In this document: positions 24,750 through 33,030 of the stretch, in pieces
How the letters are laid out: each line of letters starts with the position of its first letter
How positions within the stretch are numbered: position 1 is the first letter of the stretch
NCBI RefSeq assembly: GCF_023336935.1
Contig: NZ_JAMBLR010000003.1
Location: forward strand, 186,001 to 250,000
Source of the DNA: Phascolarctobacterium sp. ET69
GTDB lineage: Bacteria > Bacillota > Negativicutes > Acidaminococcales > Acidaminococcaceae
Length of the DNA: 64,000 nt
Direction of reading: 5' to 3'
Translations under genes and position numbers: made by a program
The notes under the pieces: generated by a model
The model's input: only the letters and a program-made list of their open reading frames with translations
Database searches by the model: none
What the model was told of the DNA's origin: nothing

Positions 24750-25776
24750 AACCAATTACCTCCACTTGCAGATTTTGGCTGTTTAAATAATCCAGCGAGT
24801 CCTCGAGGGCTTTCTGCGGGCCTTCAATAACAATCAGCAGGTTGCCGTAAATGCGGTCTTTAAGCTGGTCGGTGTTGCCGGAAATAATGTTTGCGTCTAC
24901 GCCGAAGCGTTTAATCATGCCTGAAACAATGGGCTTGTCGGCGTTGCCGCTGAAGAAGGACAAGCGCACGGCGAGGTTTGCGCCTTCAAAGTATTCCCTG
25001 CTGACAGGCGTGCTTTTAAGTGATTCCGGAAGGGTGTTTTTATCGACGCTCTTAACAAATTCCTTGGTAGTCTGGTTCTGCGGGTTGGTAAATACATCCA
25101 CCATATTGCCTTCTTCTATAATGCTGCCGTTTTCAATAACGGCTACGCGGTCACAGATTTCCTTTACAACCTCCATCTGGTGCGTAATCATTACTATGGT
25201 AAGGTTTAAACGCTGGTTGATGTCGCGCAGCAGATTCAAAATGGATTTGGTGGTCTGCGGGTCAAGCGCGCTTGTTGCTTCGTCGCACAGCAGAACTTTC
25301 GGGTTGCTGGCAAGGGCGCGGGCAATGCCTACGCGCTGTTTCTGCCCGCCGGAAAGCTGGCTGGGGTAATGGTCGGCGCGGTCCTGAAGCTGTACAAGCT
25401 CCAGCAGCGGTTCCACGCGCTTTTTGATTTCATCTTTGCCAAGCCCCTGAATTTCCAGCGGAAAGGCAATGTTGTCAAAAACGGTGCGGCTGGCAAGCAG
25501 GTTAAAATGCTGAAAAATCATGCCGATATTCTGGCGTGCTTTGCGCAGCTGCGTTTCCGTCATGGCGGTAAGTTCTTCGCCGTCTACAAAAACCTGCCCG
25601 GCGGTCGGCACTTCCAGCATGTTAATGCAGCGGATAAGCGTGGATTTGCCTGCGCCTGAAAGGCCGATAATGCCAAAAATTTCGCCCTGGTTAATGGTAA
25701 GGCTGGTACGCTTTAAGGCGTGAATGTCACCCGAGGAGGTGTGGTAAGTTTTTTCTACATTTACTAATTCAATCAT
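24739..25776 (-). CDS. metN: Methionine ABC transporter ATP-binding protein MetN
   Basis: ATPase subunit with Walker A GLSGAGKST, signature LSGGQKQR, Walker B VLLCDEATSALD and switch His (MITHQM). The C-terminal ~90 residues form the NIL/ACT-like domain that in E. coli MetN binds methionine and inhibits transport. I placed the start at 25776 (345 residues): MIELVNVEKTYHT is the family start and AGAGGAACACC precedes it; the longer frame begins inside the riboswitch terminator leader. Confidence 0.96.
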   Translation of the reverse strand: MIELVNVEKTYHTSSGDIHALKRTSLTINQGEIFGIIGLSGAGKSTLIRCINMLEVPTAGQVFVDGEELTAMTETQLRKARQNIGMIFQHFNLLASRTVFDNIAFPLEIQGLGKDEIKKRVEPLLELVQLQDRADHYPSQLSGGQKQRVGIARALASNPKVLLCDEATSALDPQTTKSILNLLRDINQRLNLTIVMITHQMEVVKEICDRVAVIENGSIIEEGNMVDVFTNPQNQTTKEFVKSVDKNTLPESLKSTPVSREYFEGANLAVRLSFFSGNADKPIVSGMIKRFGVDANIISGNTDQLKDRIYGNLLIVIEGPQKALEDSLDYLNSQNLQVEVIGYVK

Positions 25777-25806
25777 GCGGTGTTCCTCTTTCTTTTCTAA
25801 GGTACT

Positions 25807-25955
25807 AAAAAACCCTTCACGAACAGGTGAAGGGTACAAGTTTTAAGACCTCTTTCATCTGCCGGAATGTTCCGTTGGATTTGGCACCGTTTCACTAAGG
25901 ATGGTTGCCGTAGCGTCATCGGGCCAGTCCCTCGGCTACTCTTGATGAATGTTTG
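25807..25955 (-). promoter_or_regulatory. SAM-I riboswitch (S-box) leader of metNIQ
   Basis: Read on the minus strand. The P1 arms TTCATC (25949-25944) and GATGAA (25859-25854) enclose the S-box core: AAGAG, GAGGGACTGGCCC, GATGA, GGCAACC and GGTGCCAAATCC, in the canonical order. A terminator follows (25835-25807): ACCCTTCAC/GTGAAGGGT with a U-run. High SAM should favour the terminator and stop metNIQ expression. This is the standard S-box OFF architecture, known from Bacillus met genes; the match here is by eye. Confidence 0.93.
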
Positions 25956-25973
25956 TATGAAGTTGATGTACCA

Positions 25974-26002
25974 ATCATACACGTTATTTACAAATCTGTC
26001 AA
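25974..26002 (-). promoter_or_regulatory. Promoter of the metNIQ riboswitch transcript
   Basis: Minus strand: consensus TTGACA (26002-25997), 17-bp spacer, TATGAT (25979-25974), just upstream of the S-box. Confidence 0.75.
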
Positions 26003-26033
26003 TAAAATTTTTCTTAAAATCCGTTAAAATTAC

Positions 26034-26060
26034 TTGACTTTTTATAAAATAAAGTATTAA
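26034..26060 (+). promoter_or_regulatory. Possible promoter of the TrpR-like regulator gene
   Basis: TTGACT (26034-26039) and TATTAA (26055-26060); the 15-bp spacer is short, so weak or regulated use is likely. Confidence 0.35.
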
Positions 26061-26123
26061 AGTAAGAAAGGATAGAAAATATCCAATTTAAAATTTTACG
26101 GGTGTTAACCAAGGAGGACAGCC

Positions 26124-26429
26124 ATGCCTGCAAAAACCAGGGATAAATTAACCGCGCAGCTGTTTAGGGCTGTTTTAAGTTTAAAAGATGAACAGCAATG
26201 CTCAAATTTTTTTGAAGATATTTGTACCATTACCGAATTAAAAGCAATGGCGCAGCGTCTGGAGGTTGCCAGAATGCTTGATGCCGGCTGCATTTATGAA
26301 GAAATCGTGGAGAAAACAGGCGCCAGCACGGCAACCATTTCGCGCGTAAAGCGCTGCCTGGTATACGGAGCGGACGGGTATAACTCCGTAATGCCCGTTT
26401 TAAGAGAAGGCGGAAAAGATGAAAATTGA
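26124..26429 (+). CDS. TrpR-like DNA-binding regulator, YerC/YecD family
   Basis: A 101-residue protein of the TrpR-related YerC/YecD family. The helix-turn-helix is in the second half: RLEVARMLDAGCIYEEIVEKTGASTATISRVKR, with typical spacing of TrpR-type recognition helix (about residues 52-80). ATG follows AAGGAGGACAGCC. Its 3' end overlaps the degenerate HisIE gene by 11 nt, so the two are translationally coupled. DNA target and ligand of YerC proteins are poorly known. Confidence 0.9.
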   Translation: MPAKTRDKLTAQLFRAVLSLKDEQQCSNFFEDICTITELKAMAQRLEVARMLDAGCIYEEIVEKTGASTATISRVKRCLVYGADGYNSVMPVLREGGKDEN

Positions 26430-27042
26430 TTTTGCAGCTTTAAAATTTAATGTTCACGGCTATATTAACGCCATAGTGCAGGATGCCGGTACGGACGAGG
26501 TGCTGGCGCTTGTTAAAATGGACGGCGAAGCACTGGCGCGCACGGCGGAAAACGGCAGCCTGTGGCTGTATGACCCGGAAACAAAAAAAGCCTATAACGC
26601 AGCGGAAGACGGCGCAGCTTTTTCGGTTACGGAAATTACTGCCGGCAAAAATGGTACGGTGCTTCTGGTAAAAGCACTGCCTGGGCGCAGCGGGCTGGGC
26701 GTATTTACGCAGCCGGTATGGAAAAGCGGCAGCCTGCCCGTGCCAGAGCCTGACGGCATTCACGGCGTACTTGCCGAAATTTACCGCTTAATCTGCTATA
26801 AACGCCGGTCCGGCGGCGATAATTCCGCTGCAAGGCATTTGGTTATGTCCGGACAGGATAAAATTTTAAAACAGCTTGGCGCAGATACTTCGAGCACCAT
26901 TATTGCCTCTAAAAATGACAGCAGGACGGAAGTGCTGGACGAAATGAGCGGCCTGTGGTATGACTGCCTTGTGCTTTTGGCCTACCATAACATTAACCCG
27001 GCGGAACTTTTGGCAACGCTGGGCGATAAACGCGCCAAATAA
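26419..27042 (+). CDS. Degenerate HisI-HisE fusion (probable pseudoenzyme)
   Basis: A 207-residue protein that aligns by eye to bifunctional HisIE. The N-terminal half keeps the HisI framework (VHGYINAIVQDA, DEVLALVKMDGEAL, then a strand VLLVKALPG), but the Mg-binding DCDxD motif reads AGKNG and the Zn-binding CHTGxxSC motif is absent (GRSGLGVF). The C-terminal half keeps HisE framework (LAEIYRLICYKRR, GQDKILKQLG, IIASKND, WYDCLVLLAYHN), but the acidic metal ligands of the EExxE and ExxD positions read ADTSS and EMSG. Catalysis of either histidine-pathway step is therefore unlikely. It overlaps the TrpR-like gene by 11 nt, suggesting a regulatory partner. What else: a divergent HisIE with changed chemistry. 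Confidence 0.75.
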   Translation: MKIDFAALKFNVHGYINAIVQDAGTDEVLALVKMDGEALARTAENGSLWLYDPETKKAYNAAEDGAAFSVTEITAGKNGTVLLVKALPGRSGLGVFTQPVWKSGSLPVPEPDGIHGVLAEIYRLICYKRRSGGDNSAARHLVMSGQDKILKQLGADTSSTIIASKNDSRTEVLDEMSGLWYDCLVLLAYHNINPAELLATLGDKRAK

Positions 27043-27074
27043 ACAAAATTTCAGCGGTAATTTAAAGTTTTTTA

Positions 27075-27083
27075 TGATATAAT
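27075..27083 (+). promoter_or_regulatory. Putative extended -10 promoter of the pyrophosphatase gene
   Basis: TGA-TATAAT (27075-27083) about 62 bp before the GTG start; no strong -35. Confidence 0.4.
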
Positions 27084-27144
27084 AATTATTACACTAAAAA
27101 TCATTACGGCAGCCAGGTCTGCCTGCAAAAAGGAAGTGCTGAAC

Positions 27145-28473
27145 GTGGATAAACCAGTATATGTCATCGGCCACCGCAACCCGGATACGGACTCTATCTG
27201 CTCCGCAGTTGCCTATGCGTGGTTAAAAAGGCAGCTTGGCGTTAATGCCGTTGCGGCTCGCGCAGGTGCGCTGAACCCTGAAACACAGTATGTTCTTAAT
27301 TATTTCGGCGTGGAAGAACCGGTTTTAATTGAGGATATGTACCCCCGTCTGAAAGATGTGGAACTGATTGCAGTGCCCATGCTTAACGGCGAAACCAAAC
27401 TGCGTGAGGTAAGCCATTTGTTTACCGACTACGGCGTGCGCTGCATGCCTGTAGGCACGCCGGAAAACATTGAAGGCGTTGTTACCGTAACCGACCTTGC
27501 CAAATGCTTCTATAAAGAACTTTGCGCACAGGAAAACGAAACCGGCGCTGTTGATTACAGCCAGCTGCTGGACGCACCGGTTAAAGACTTAATGACTACA
27601 AGCGTTGTTTCCTTCAACAACAACGAACTTCTGGACGATGTTAAAAATGCCATGCTCGATACCAATTTCCGCTCCTACCCGGTTGTGGAAGGCGGCCGCT
27701 ACATTGGCATGATTGACAAGGTACGCCTGCTGAAACCCGACAAAACCCAGCTTATTCTTGTTGACCATAACGAACGCGCACAGGCCGTTGAAGGCAGCGA
27801 AGAAGCTGAAATCATTGAGGTAATTGACCATCACCGCATGGGCGGCCTGCATACCGCGGCTCCTATTTATATCCGCGAAGAACCCGTAGGCTGCACGGCA
27901 ACCATTATTACCAGTATGGCAGAAGCACACAAAGTGGAACTGCCGAGCGAAATTGCAGGCCTGCTTTTATCGGCAATTATTTCCGATACCCTGTATTTCC
28001 GCAGCCCGACCACCACTCAGCAGGATAAGGACGCTGCGGCAAAACTGCAAAAAATTGCCGGGCTTGAGGATTTGGAAGCCTATGCCATGGAAGAACTGAA
28101 ACAGGGCTCCGTTATTGCCCGTTTAACCGCGGACGAACTGGTACGTACCGATTTGAAAGAATTTGATTTCGGCGAAACCAAAGCCAGCGTGGCACAGATT
28201 AACATTATGGGCCGCCAGCAGGGGCTGGATAAAATGCCGGAACTTTTAGCGGCACTGGAAGCCATGCGCGAAACCGAAGGCTTTGATTTGTCCTTCCTGA
28301 TGGTAACCGACATTCTTTCCGAAGCTACCGACCTTCTGGTTGCCGGTGTAAACCAGGCAAAAGTTACGGAAGCTTTCGGTAAACCGGAAGCAGAAGGCCA
28401 TTACTACCTGCCGGGCGTACTCTCCCGCAAAAAACAGATTGTTCCTCCGTTAACGGACGCTTTCAGCAAATAA
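27145..28473 (+). CDS. ppaC: CBS-regulated manganese-dependent inorganic pyrophosphatase (family II)
   Basis: Hydrolyses PPi, pulling biosynthetic reactions. DHH-type N-terminal catalytic core with GHRNPDTDSI (about residue 8), CBS pair inserted between catalytic DHH parts (about 70-190), then DHH motif VIDHHRM and C-terminal DHHA2 domain with SRKKQI/PPL. 442 residues, the CBS-PPase length without a DRTGG insert. CBS domains in this family bind adenine nucleotides (AMP/ADP inhibit, ATP or ApnA can activate). I chose GTG 27145 because AAAGGAAG lies 10-17 bp upstream; an in-frame GTG at 27136 would overlap that site. Confidence 0.95.
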   Translation: MDKPVYVIGHRNPDTDSICSAVAYAWLKRQLGVNAVAARAGALNPETQYVLNYFGVEEPVLIEDMYPRLKDVELIAVPMLNGETKLREVSHLFTDYGVRCMPVGTPENIEGVVTVTDLAKCFYKELCAQENETGAVDYSQLLDAPVKDLMTTSVVSFNNNELLDDVKNAMLDTNFRSYPVVEGGRYIGMIDKVRLLKPDKTQLILVDHNERAQAVEGSEEAEIIEVIDHHRMGGLHTAAPIYIREEPVGCTATIITSMAEAHKVELPSEIAGLLLSAIISDTLYFRSPTTTQQDKDAAAKLQKIAGLEDLEAYAMEELKQGSVIARLTADELVRTDLKEFDFGETKASVAQINIMGRQQGLDKMPELLAALEAMRETEGFDLSFLMVTDILSEATDLLVAGVNQAKVTEAFGKPEAEGHYYLPGVLSRKKQIVPPLTDAFSK

Positions 28474-28488
28474 TGTAAAATTATTTAC

Positions 28489-28522
28489 AAACAGGCAGCG
28501 CTTTATGTGCTGCCTGTTTTTC
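28489..28522 (+). terminator. Terminator after ppaC
   Basis: AAACAGGCAGC/GCTGCCTGTTT 11-bp stem (28489-28499, 28509-28519) followed by T residues. Confidence 0.92.
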
Positions 28523-28569
28523 TATGCAGAAAAAACTGATAAAAATTCACTAAAAATTGTAAAATGTTC

Positions 28570-28598
28570 TTGACGGCATTGTGAAATTATGGTAAAGT
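28570..28598 (+). promoter_or_regulatory. Promoter of the OmpM porin gene, with long leader
   Basis: TTGACG (28570-28575), 17-bp spacer, TAAAGT (28593-28598). The predicted transcript has a leader of about 150 nt before ATG 28755, unusually long for this window, with no recognised riboswitch. Confidence 0.6.
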
Positions 28599-28754
28599 GT
28601 ACACATCCTTTTAAAAACCGTTTGCAATTTGCGGACTGTATTGGTTGGATGCAGAGGAAACACGGCAACTCGCGCATAAAAAACCGAAACGGAAAGTTTT
28701 GCGCAAAAGGTTTCTGAAAGGGTAAAAAATTTATTTCCCTGGAGGAATGGCAAA

Positions 28755-29987
28755 ATGAAAAAATCTTTAGTTCTCGCAATGGCTATGGCTCTTGGCGTAA
28801 CTGCAAGCGCTTATGCCGCAAATCCGTTCTCCGATGTACCGGCAGGTCATTGGGCTTATGACGCAGTAAACAAACTGGCAGCTGCTGGTGTAGTTGACGG
28901 TTATCCCGACGGCACCTACGGCGGCGACAAACTGATGACCCGTTATGAAATGGCTCAGATTGTTGCTAAAGCAATGGCAAAAGGCGCTAACGTAGACAAA
29001 TTAGCCGCTGAATTTGCTGACGAACTCGACAGCCTCGGCGTTCGCGTTGCTAACCTTGAGAAAAAAGCTGACAACGTAAAAATCACCGGCCAGATTCGTT
29101 ATAACTATGTAAGCCGCGACAACGACGCTGACGAATCCAACCTTCGTACCCGTCTGTGGGTAACCGGCCAGGTTAACGAAGACTGGACCTATACCGGCAT
29201 GCTCCAGAACACTCAGGAATTCATGCACAGCGAAAGCGGTGAAGATGAAGTTAAACTGAACCGTGCTTATCTGAACGGCCGTGTTGGCGGCATTGATGTA
29301 CAGGCTGGCCGTTGGGACGAAGTAACCCATACCGGTAACGTACTTGATTCCTACATCGATGGCGTTAAAGCTTCCTATGGCGATAACGTAAAAGTATTCG
29401 GTATCGCTGCTAAAGGTCCTTCCGAAGAATATCTTGAAGCTTCTTCCGACCGTCTTTATGTAGCAGGCGTTGAAGCTGACCTTGGTGCAGTTAACGCATA
29501 TGTAACCTACTATAAAGCAAACGATGCTGGCTACTGGAATTATAAAAAGAATGGCGAGCATGATGGTGCTTTCAATGTAGTTGGCGATAAAGAAATCTGG
29601 AACATTGGTGCAAGCTATAACTTCGCTCCTGACTTCGTTCTTTCTGCTGAATATATGTGGGGCGATAAAGATCATGAATACAATGGCGAAAAACCGGGTA
29701 AAGACGGCTGGTATGCAGACCTCGCCTGGAAAGGCGCTTCCGCTGACGAACCGGGTTCCTATGGCCTGCATGTAAGCTACTTCGACCAGTCCGCTAACGC
29801 TTACATCAATCCGACCACCGATGCAACTACCTTTACTAAAGATGGCGGTTACAAAGGCTGGGCAGTTGGCGCAAGCTATGCATTCGCTAAAAACATCGTT
29901 GGCGTAGTTAACTACTATGACACCGAAGCTCAGACTGGCGATGCAGACGATCAGGTAATCTTCTCCGAACTGTACTTCACTTTCTAA
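28755..29987 (+). CDS. OmpM-type porin with SLH domain (outer-membrane tether)
   Basis: Major outer-membrane protein of Negativicutes. Signal peptide (1-21, SAYA), then one SLH domain (about 24-80: NPFSDVPAGHWAYDAVNKLAA, GYPDGTYGG, TRYEMAQIVAKAM), a short coiled coil (about 83-105), and a C-terminal beta-barrel (about 107-410) of alternating strands rich in Tyr/Asp/Gly and ending SELYFTF with terminal Phe. In Veillonella and Selenomonas, OmpM SLH domains bind polyaminated peptidoglycan and attach the outer membrane to the wall; the barrel forms a pore. Codon choice is more biased (GCT, GTT, AAC, frequent) than in neighbours, fitting very high expression. GGAGG lies 9 bp before ATG. Confidence 0.95.
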   Translation: MKKSLVLAMAMALGVTASAYAANPFSDVPAGHWAYDAVNKLAAAGVVDGYPDGTYGGDKLMTRYEMAQIVAKAMAKGANVDKLAAEFADELDSLGVRVANLEKKADNVKITGQIRYNYVSRDNDADESNLRTRLWVTGQVNEDWTYTGMLQNTQEFMHSESGEDEVKLNRAYLNGRVGGIDVQAGRWDEVTHTGNVLDSYIDGVKASYGDNVKVFGIAAKGPSEEYLEASSDRLYVAGVEADLGAVNAYVTYYKANDAGYWNYKKNGEHDGAFNVVGDKEIWNIGASYNFAPDFVLSAEYMWGDKDHEYNGEKPGKDGWYADLAWKGASADEPGSYGLHVSYFDQSANAYINPTTDATTFTKDGGYKGWAVGASYAFAKNIVGVVNYYDTEAQTGDADDQVIFSELYFTF

Positions 29988-30021
29988 TCTTAACCTTAAT
30001 AAGTTTAATACGGAAAGCTTT

Positions 30022-30053
30022 AAAAGCGGATGGCTTATGCCATCCGCTTTTTG
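30022..30053 (+). terminator. Terminator after the OmpM gene
   Basis: AAAGCGGATGGC/GCCATCCGCTTT 12-bp stem (30023-30034, 30039-30050), TTAT loop, T-run. Confidence 0.94.
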
Positions 30054-30241
30054 TATAAAAAACTACTTACAGCAGCTGTATAAAATGTTATGCCGTAAGC
30101 AGCAGGGTTTAAAATTTGCTGCGCGGCAAAAACAAATTTTAAGTTCAAATGAAAATTTTAAATATTTAAGCCGCATAAATCCTTCTTATGGGAATTTGTG
30201 AAATTATATTTAATTTTCATAAAAAACATTTGAATAAAACT
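30054..30241. other. AT-rich gap between OmpM terminator and the next promoter
   Basis: About 190 bp with no open gene. It holds a short GCAGCA/TGCTGC inverted repeat (about 30102-30123) and an A/T-rich tract (30140-30240). I see no recognised RNA or site. Confidence 0.5.
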
Positions 30242-30270
30242 TTGCTTACAGCCCCATATTTTGGTATAAT
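30242..30270 (+). promoter_or_regulatory. Promoter of the small coiled-coil protein gene
   Basis: TTGCTT (30242-30247), 17-bp spacer, TATAAT (30265-30270) with preceding TGG, 32 bp before the start. Confidence 0.65.
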
Positions 30271-30302
30271 AAAAATACAAAGAATGATGGGAGTTGATTA
30301 CT

Positions 30303-30497
30303 GTGGCTGATGTAATTAATGCTGTATCCGGAAATAAAATGTTTCAGTTGAAGCAGGGCATAAAAGAACTGCGCGAACGCCTGAAAGTTGAAGAAGACCC
30401 GGATGTAATCGCCGGTATTAAAAAAGAAATTATGGAAATGGAAACCCATTACAATATTTTGGCAGACCGTTTGAAAATGCAGGACCGCGGTATCTGA
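30303..30497 (+). CDS. Small conserved-looking coiled-coil protein (64 aa), unknown function
   Basis: A 64-residue protein, MADVINAVSGNKMFQLKQG start, then a charged helical region (about 20-62) with heptad-like Leu/Ile/Met spacing (LKQGIKELRERL; IKKEIMEMETHYNIL). No Cys, no membrane segment. I chose GTG 30303 because GATGGGAG ends 9 bp upstream; TTG 30294 would abut it. A consensus promoter and a strong terminator bracket it as an independent gene. I do not recognise the family. Confidence 0.75.
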   Translation: MADVINAVSGNKMFQLKQGIKELRERLKVEEDPDVIAGIKKEIMEMETHYNILADRLKMQDRGI

Positions 30498-30517
30498 TTG
30501 CCTGAAAATTTGTTTTG

Positions 30518-30557
30518 AAAAGCGCTTGCCGTTAAGAAAAACGGCAGGCGTTTTTTT
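30518..30557 (+). terminator. Terminator after the 64-aa protein gene
   Basis: CGCTTGCCGTT/AACGGCAGGCG 11-bp stem (one G-U pair; 30523-30533, 30540-30550), loop AAGAAA, seven T residues. Confidence 0.92.
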
Positions 30558-30569
30558 ATCCGGCAGAGA

Positions 30570-30598
30570 TTGCCAAGCTGTAAAAAAAGTGATAAACT
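30570..30598 (+). promoter_or_regulatory. Putative promoter of murA-mreB
   Basis: TTGCCA (30570-30575), 17-bp spacer, TAAACT (30593-30598), 74 bp upstream of murA. Confidence 0.5.
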
Positions 30599-30671
30599 AC
30601 TACAGAAAATATTTATTTTGAAAAGTATGCACTTTTGATAGAATGGATTTTAAGAACAGGAGAGTTTGCAG

Positions 30672-31937
30672 TTGGAAAGATTGATAGTTAAAGGCGGCAA
30701 CCGCCTTGTAGGCACAGTAAAAACAAGCGGCGCCAAAAATGCCGTGCTGCCTATTATTGCCGCTTCTATTCTTGGTACTTCGCCGAGCAGGCTGGATGAA
30801 ATTCCTGCGCTGGAGGATGTGCGCACAATTTGCGCGGTTTTGGAATGCCTTGGCATCAAGGTTGACGCTTCCGAGCCGCATACGCTGAAAATTGACAGCA
30901 GGGAAATTACCTCCTGCGAAGCGCCTTATGAACTTGTGCGTTCAATGCGCGCTTCGTTCCTTGTTATGGGGCCGCTTCTGGCACGCAAGGGTTATGCCCG
31001 TATTTCCCAGCCGGGTGGCTGCGCTATCGGCACAAGGCCGATTGATTTGCACTTAAAAGGCTTTGAAGCACTGGGGGTAAAAATTGAACAGGGGCATGGC
31101 TATATTGAAGCTTCTGCGCCAGAAGGCATGACCGGTGCCAATATTTATCTCGATTTTCCGAGTGTGGGCGCAACCGAAAATATTATGATGGCGGCAGCAA
31201 TGGCAAACGGTACTACGGTTTTGGAAAATCCGGCCGAAGAACCGGAAATTGTAGACCTTGCCAACTATCTTAACCAGATGGGTGCGCGTGTGCGCGGCGC
31301 CGGTACCAACGTTATTACCATTGAAGGCGTATCCGAGCTGCACGGCGTGCAGCATTCCGTTATTCCCGACCGCATTGAGGCAGGCACTTACATGATTGCG
31401 GCGGCAATGACCGGCGGCGATGTGATTATTGAAAATGTACTGCCGGAACATCAGAAGCCGCTGATTGCCAAACTGCGTGAGGCCGGTGCGCTGGTGGAAG
31501 AAGATATCGACCGTATTCACGTTGTCGGCAGCGGCAGGCTGAAGGCCGTTGATATTAAAACCCTGCCGTATCCGGGTTTTCCTACGGATATGCAGGCCCA
31601 GATGATGGCCATGCTTTCCGTTGCGGAAGGGCGCAGCAAAATTACCGAAACTGTTTTTGAAAACCGTTTTATGCATGTGGTTGAACTGAACCGCATGGGG
31701 GCAAATATTACAACAGAAGGGCGCAGCGCCGTTATTACCGGCCCGGCCCATTTAACAGGCTGCACCGTAAGGGCAACCGACCTGCGTGCCGGTGCGGCAA
31801 TGATACTTGCGGGGCTTGTAGCCGAAGGGGCAACGGAAATCTGCGATATTTACCATATCGACCGCGGCTACGAAGAAATTGCAGCTAAACTGACCAGGCT
31901 CGGCGCGGATATTAAGCGCGTTGGCACGAAAGATTAA
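30672..31937 (+). CDS. murA: UDP-N-acetylglucosamine 1-carboxyvinyltransferase MurA
   Basis: First committed step of peptidoglycan synthesis: adds enolpyruvate from PEP to UDP-GlcNAc. Seen: [16 protein letters not shown] (Lys22-Asn23 active site), the fosfomycin-sensitive Cys loop in [16 protein letters not shown], and [11 protein letters not shown]. 421 residues. Start TTG 30672 ([12 protein letters not shown]) fits the family N-terminus and lies 9 bp after AGGAG; TTG 30666 is too close to that site. Linked to mreB as in many Firmicutes (murA-mbl). Confidence 0.96.
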   Translation: MERLIVKGGNRLVGTVKTSGAKNAVLPIIAASILGTSPSRLDEIPALEDVRTICAVLECLGIKVDASEPHTLKIDSREITSCEAPYELVRSMRASFLVMGPLLARKGYARISQPGGCAIGTRPIDLHLKGFEALGVKIEQGHGYIEASAPEGMTGANIYLDFPSVGATENIMMAAAMANGTTVLENPAEEPEIVDLANYLNQMGARVRGAGTNVITIEGVSELHGVQHSVIPDRIEAGTYMIAAAMTGGDVIIENVLPEHQKPLIAKLREAGALVEEDIDRIHVVGSGRLKAVDIKTLPYPGFPTDMQAQMMAMLSVAEGRSKITETVFENRFMHVVELNRMGANITTEGRSAVITGPAHLTGCTVRATDLRAGAAMILAGLVAEGATEICDIYHIDRGYEEIAAKLTRLGADIKRVGTKD

Positions 31938-31951
31938 AAGTAGGTGAAAGT

Positions 31952-32968
31952 ATGTTTTTTAACAGTGTAGATATAGGCATTGACCTTGGTACAGCCAATC
32001 TTCTGGTGTACATCAAGGGCAAGGGCATCGTGTTTAACGAGCCTTCCGTTGTGGCAATTAACAGAAGCAAAAATAAAATTCTGGCTGTGGGCAACGAAGC
32101 CCGCGATATGATTGGCAAGGTTCCGGAAAGCATTTCCGTTATCCGTCCGCTTAAAGAGGGCGTAATTGCCAATTATACCGTAACGCAGAAAATGCTGGAA
32201 TTTGTGGTGGAACGTGTGGCCGGCAAGAGCTTTTTCAGCAAGCCGCGCATTATGGTGTGCATTCCGACAGGCATTACTTCGGTAGAAAAACGTGCCGTGC
32301 TGGAAGCTGCTATGCAGGCAGGCGCATCCAAAACTTATTTAATAGAAGAACCGCTTGCAGCGGCGCTTGGCGCAGGGCTTGACATCAGCGTGCCGAGCGG
32401 CAGCATGGTAATTGATATCGGCGGCGGCACAACGGATATTGCCATTTTAAGCCTCGGCGGCGTGGTTGTTGATTCTTCCATCCGCGTTGGCGGCGATGCT
32501 TTTGACGAAGCGATTGTGCGCTATGTAAAAAAAGTTTACAACGTGCTGATTGGCGAACCAACGGCAGAAAAAATAAAAATGAACGTGGCTACCGTGCTTT
32601 CCAACGGCAAATGCACGGATATGGAAGTGCAGGGGCGTGACCTTATTGCAGGCAGGCCTACTACCATTAAGGTAACTTCGGCAGATGCACGCGCAGCGCT
32701 GCGCGAACCTGTTTATTCCATTATCGGCACCATCCGCGGCGTACTGGAAAAATGCCCGCCGGAGCTTTCGGCAGATATTGTCGATAAGGGCATGGTGCTT
32801 ACCGGCGGCGGCGCGCTGGTTGACGGACTGGCACAGCTGCTGACTGAGGAAACCGGTATTAAAACAACGGTTGCGGAAAACCCGCTGGACTGCGTGGCTT
32901 TGGGCACCGGCAAGGCGCTCAGCGAGCTGAACAATCTGCGCCCGGGTTCTGTTGTCGGCAACGACTGA
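31952..32968 (+). CDS. mreB: MreB/Mbl rod-shape actin homologue
   Basis: Actin-like filament protein that guides lateral wall synthesis. Phosphate 1 DIGIDLGTANLLVY, phosphate 2 VIDIGGGTTDIA and adenosine motif LTGGGALVDGL are present, as are the EEPLAAALGAGLDI and RVGGDAFDEAI segments. 338 residues. Located 14 bp after murA; the murA-mbl pairing in Bacillus suggests an Mbl-like paralogue, but MreB and Mbl are not safely separable here. A terminator follows at 32984-33016. Confidence 0.94.
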   Translation: MFFNSVDIGIDLGTANLLVYIKGKGIVFNEPSVVAINRSKNKILAVGNEARDMIGKVPESISVIRPLKEGVIANYTVTQKMLEFVVERVAGKSFFSKPRIMVCIPTGITSVEKRAVLEAAMQAGASKTYLIEEPLAAALGAGLDISVPSGSMVIDIGGGTTDIAILSLGGVVVDSSIRVGGDAFDEAIVRYVKKVYNVLIGEPTAEKIKMNVATVLSNGKCTDMEVQGRDLIAGRPTTIKVTSADARAALREPVYSIIGTIRGVLEKCPPELSADIVDKGMVLTGGGALVDGLAQLLTEETGIKTTVAENPLDCVALGTGKALSELNNLRPGSVVGND

Positions 32969-32983
32969 TTAGTTAGGTTTTAT

Positions 32984-33016
32984 AATACACAGCTTACGGG
33001 CTGTGTATTGTTTTTT
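32984..33016 (+). terminator. Terminator of the murA-mreB operon
   Basis: AATACACAGC/GCTGTGTATT perfect 10-bp stem (32984-32993, 33000-33009), TTACGG loop, G then six T. It is only 14 bp before the next start, so readthrough could translate the next gene. Confidence 0.9.
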
Positions 33017-33030
33017 CACGGAGGTAGGTT

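Noticed and set aside
28747-28758. Mini-ORF ATG GCA AAA TGA overlapping the OmpM start
   Set aside because: It would begin 1 bp after GGAGG, too close for initiation; coincidental.
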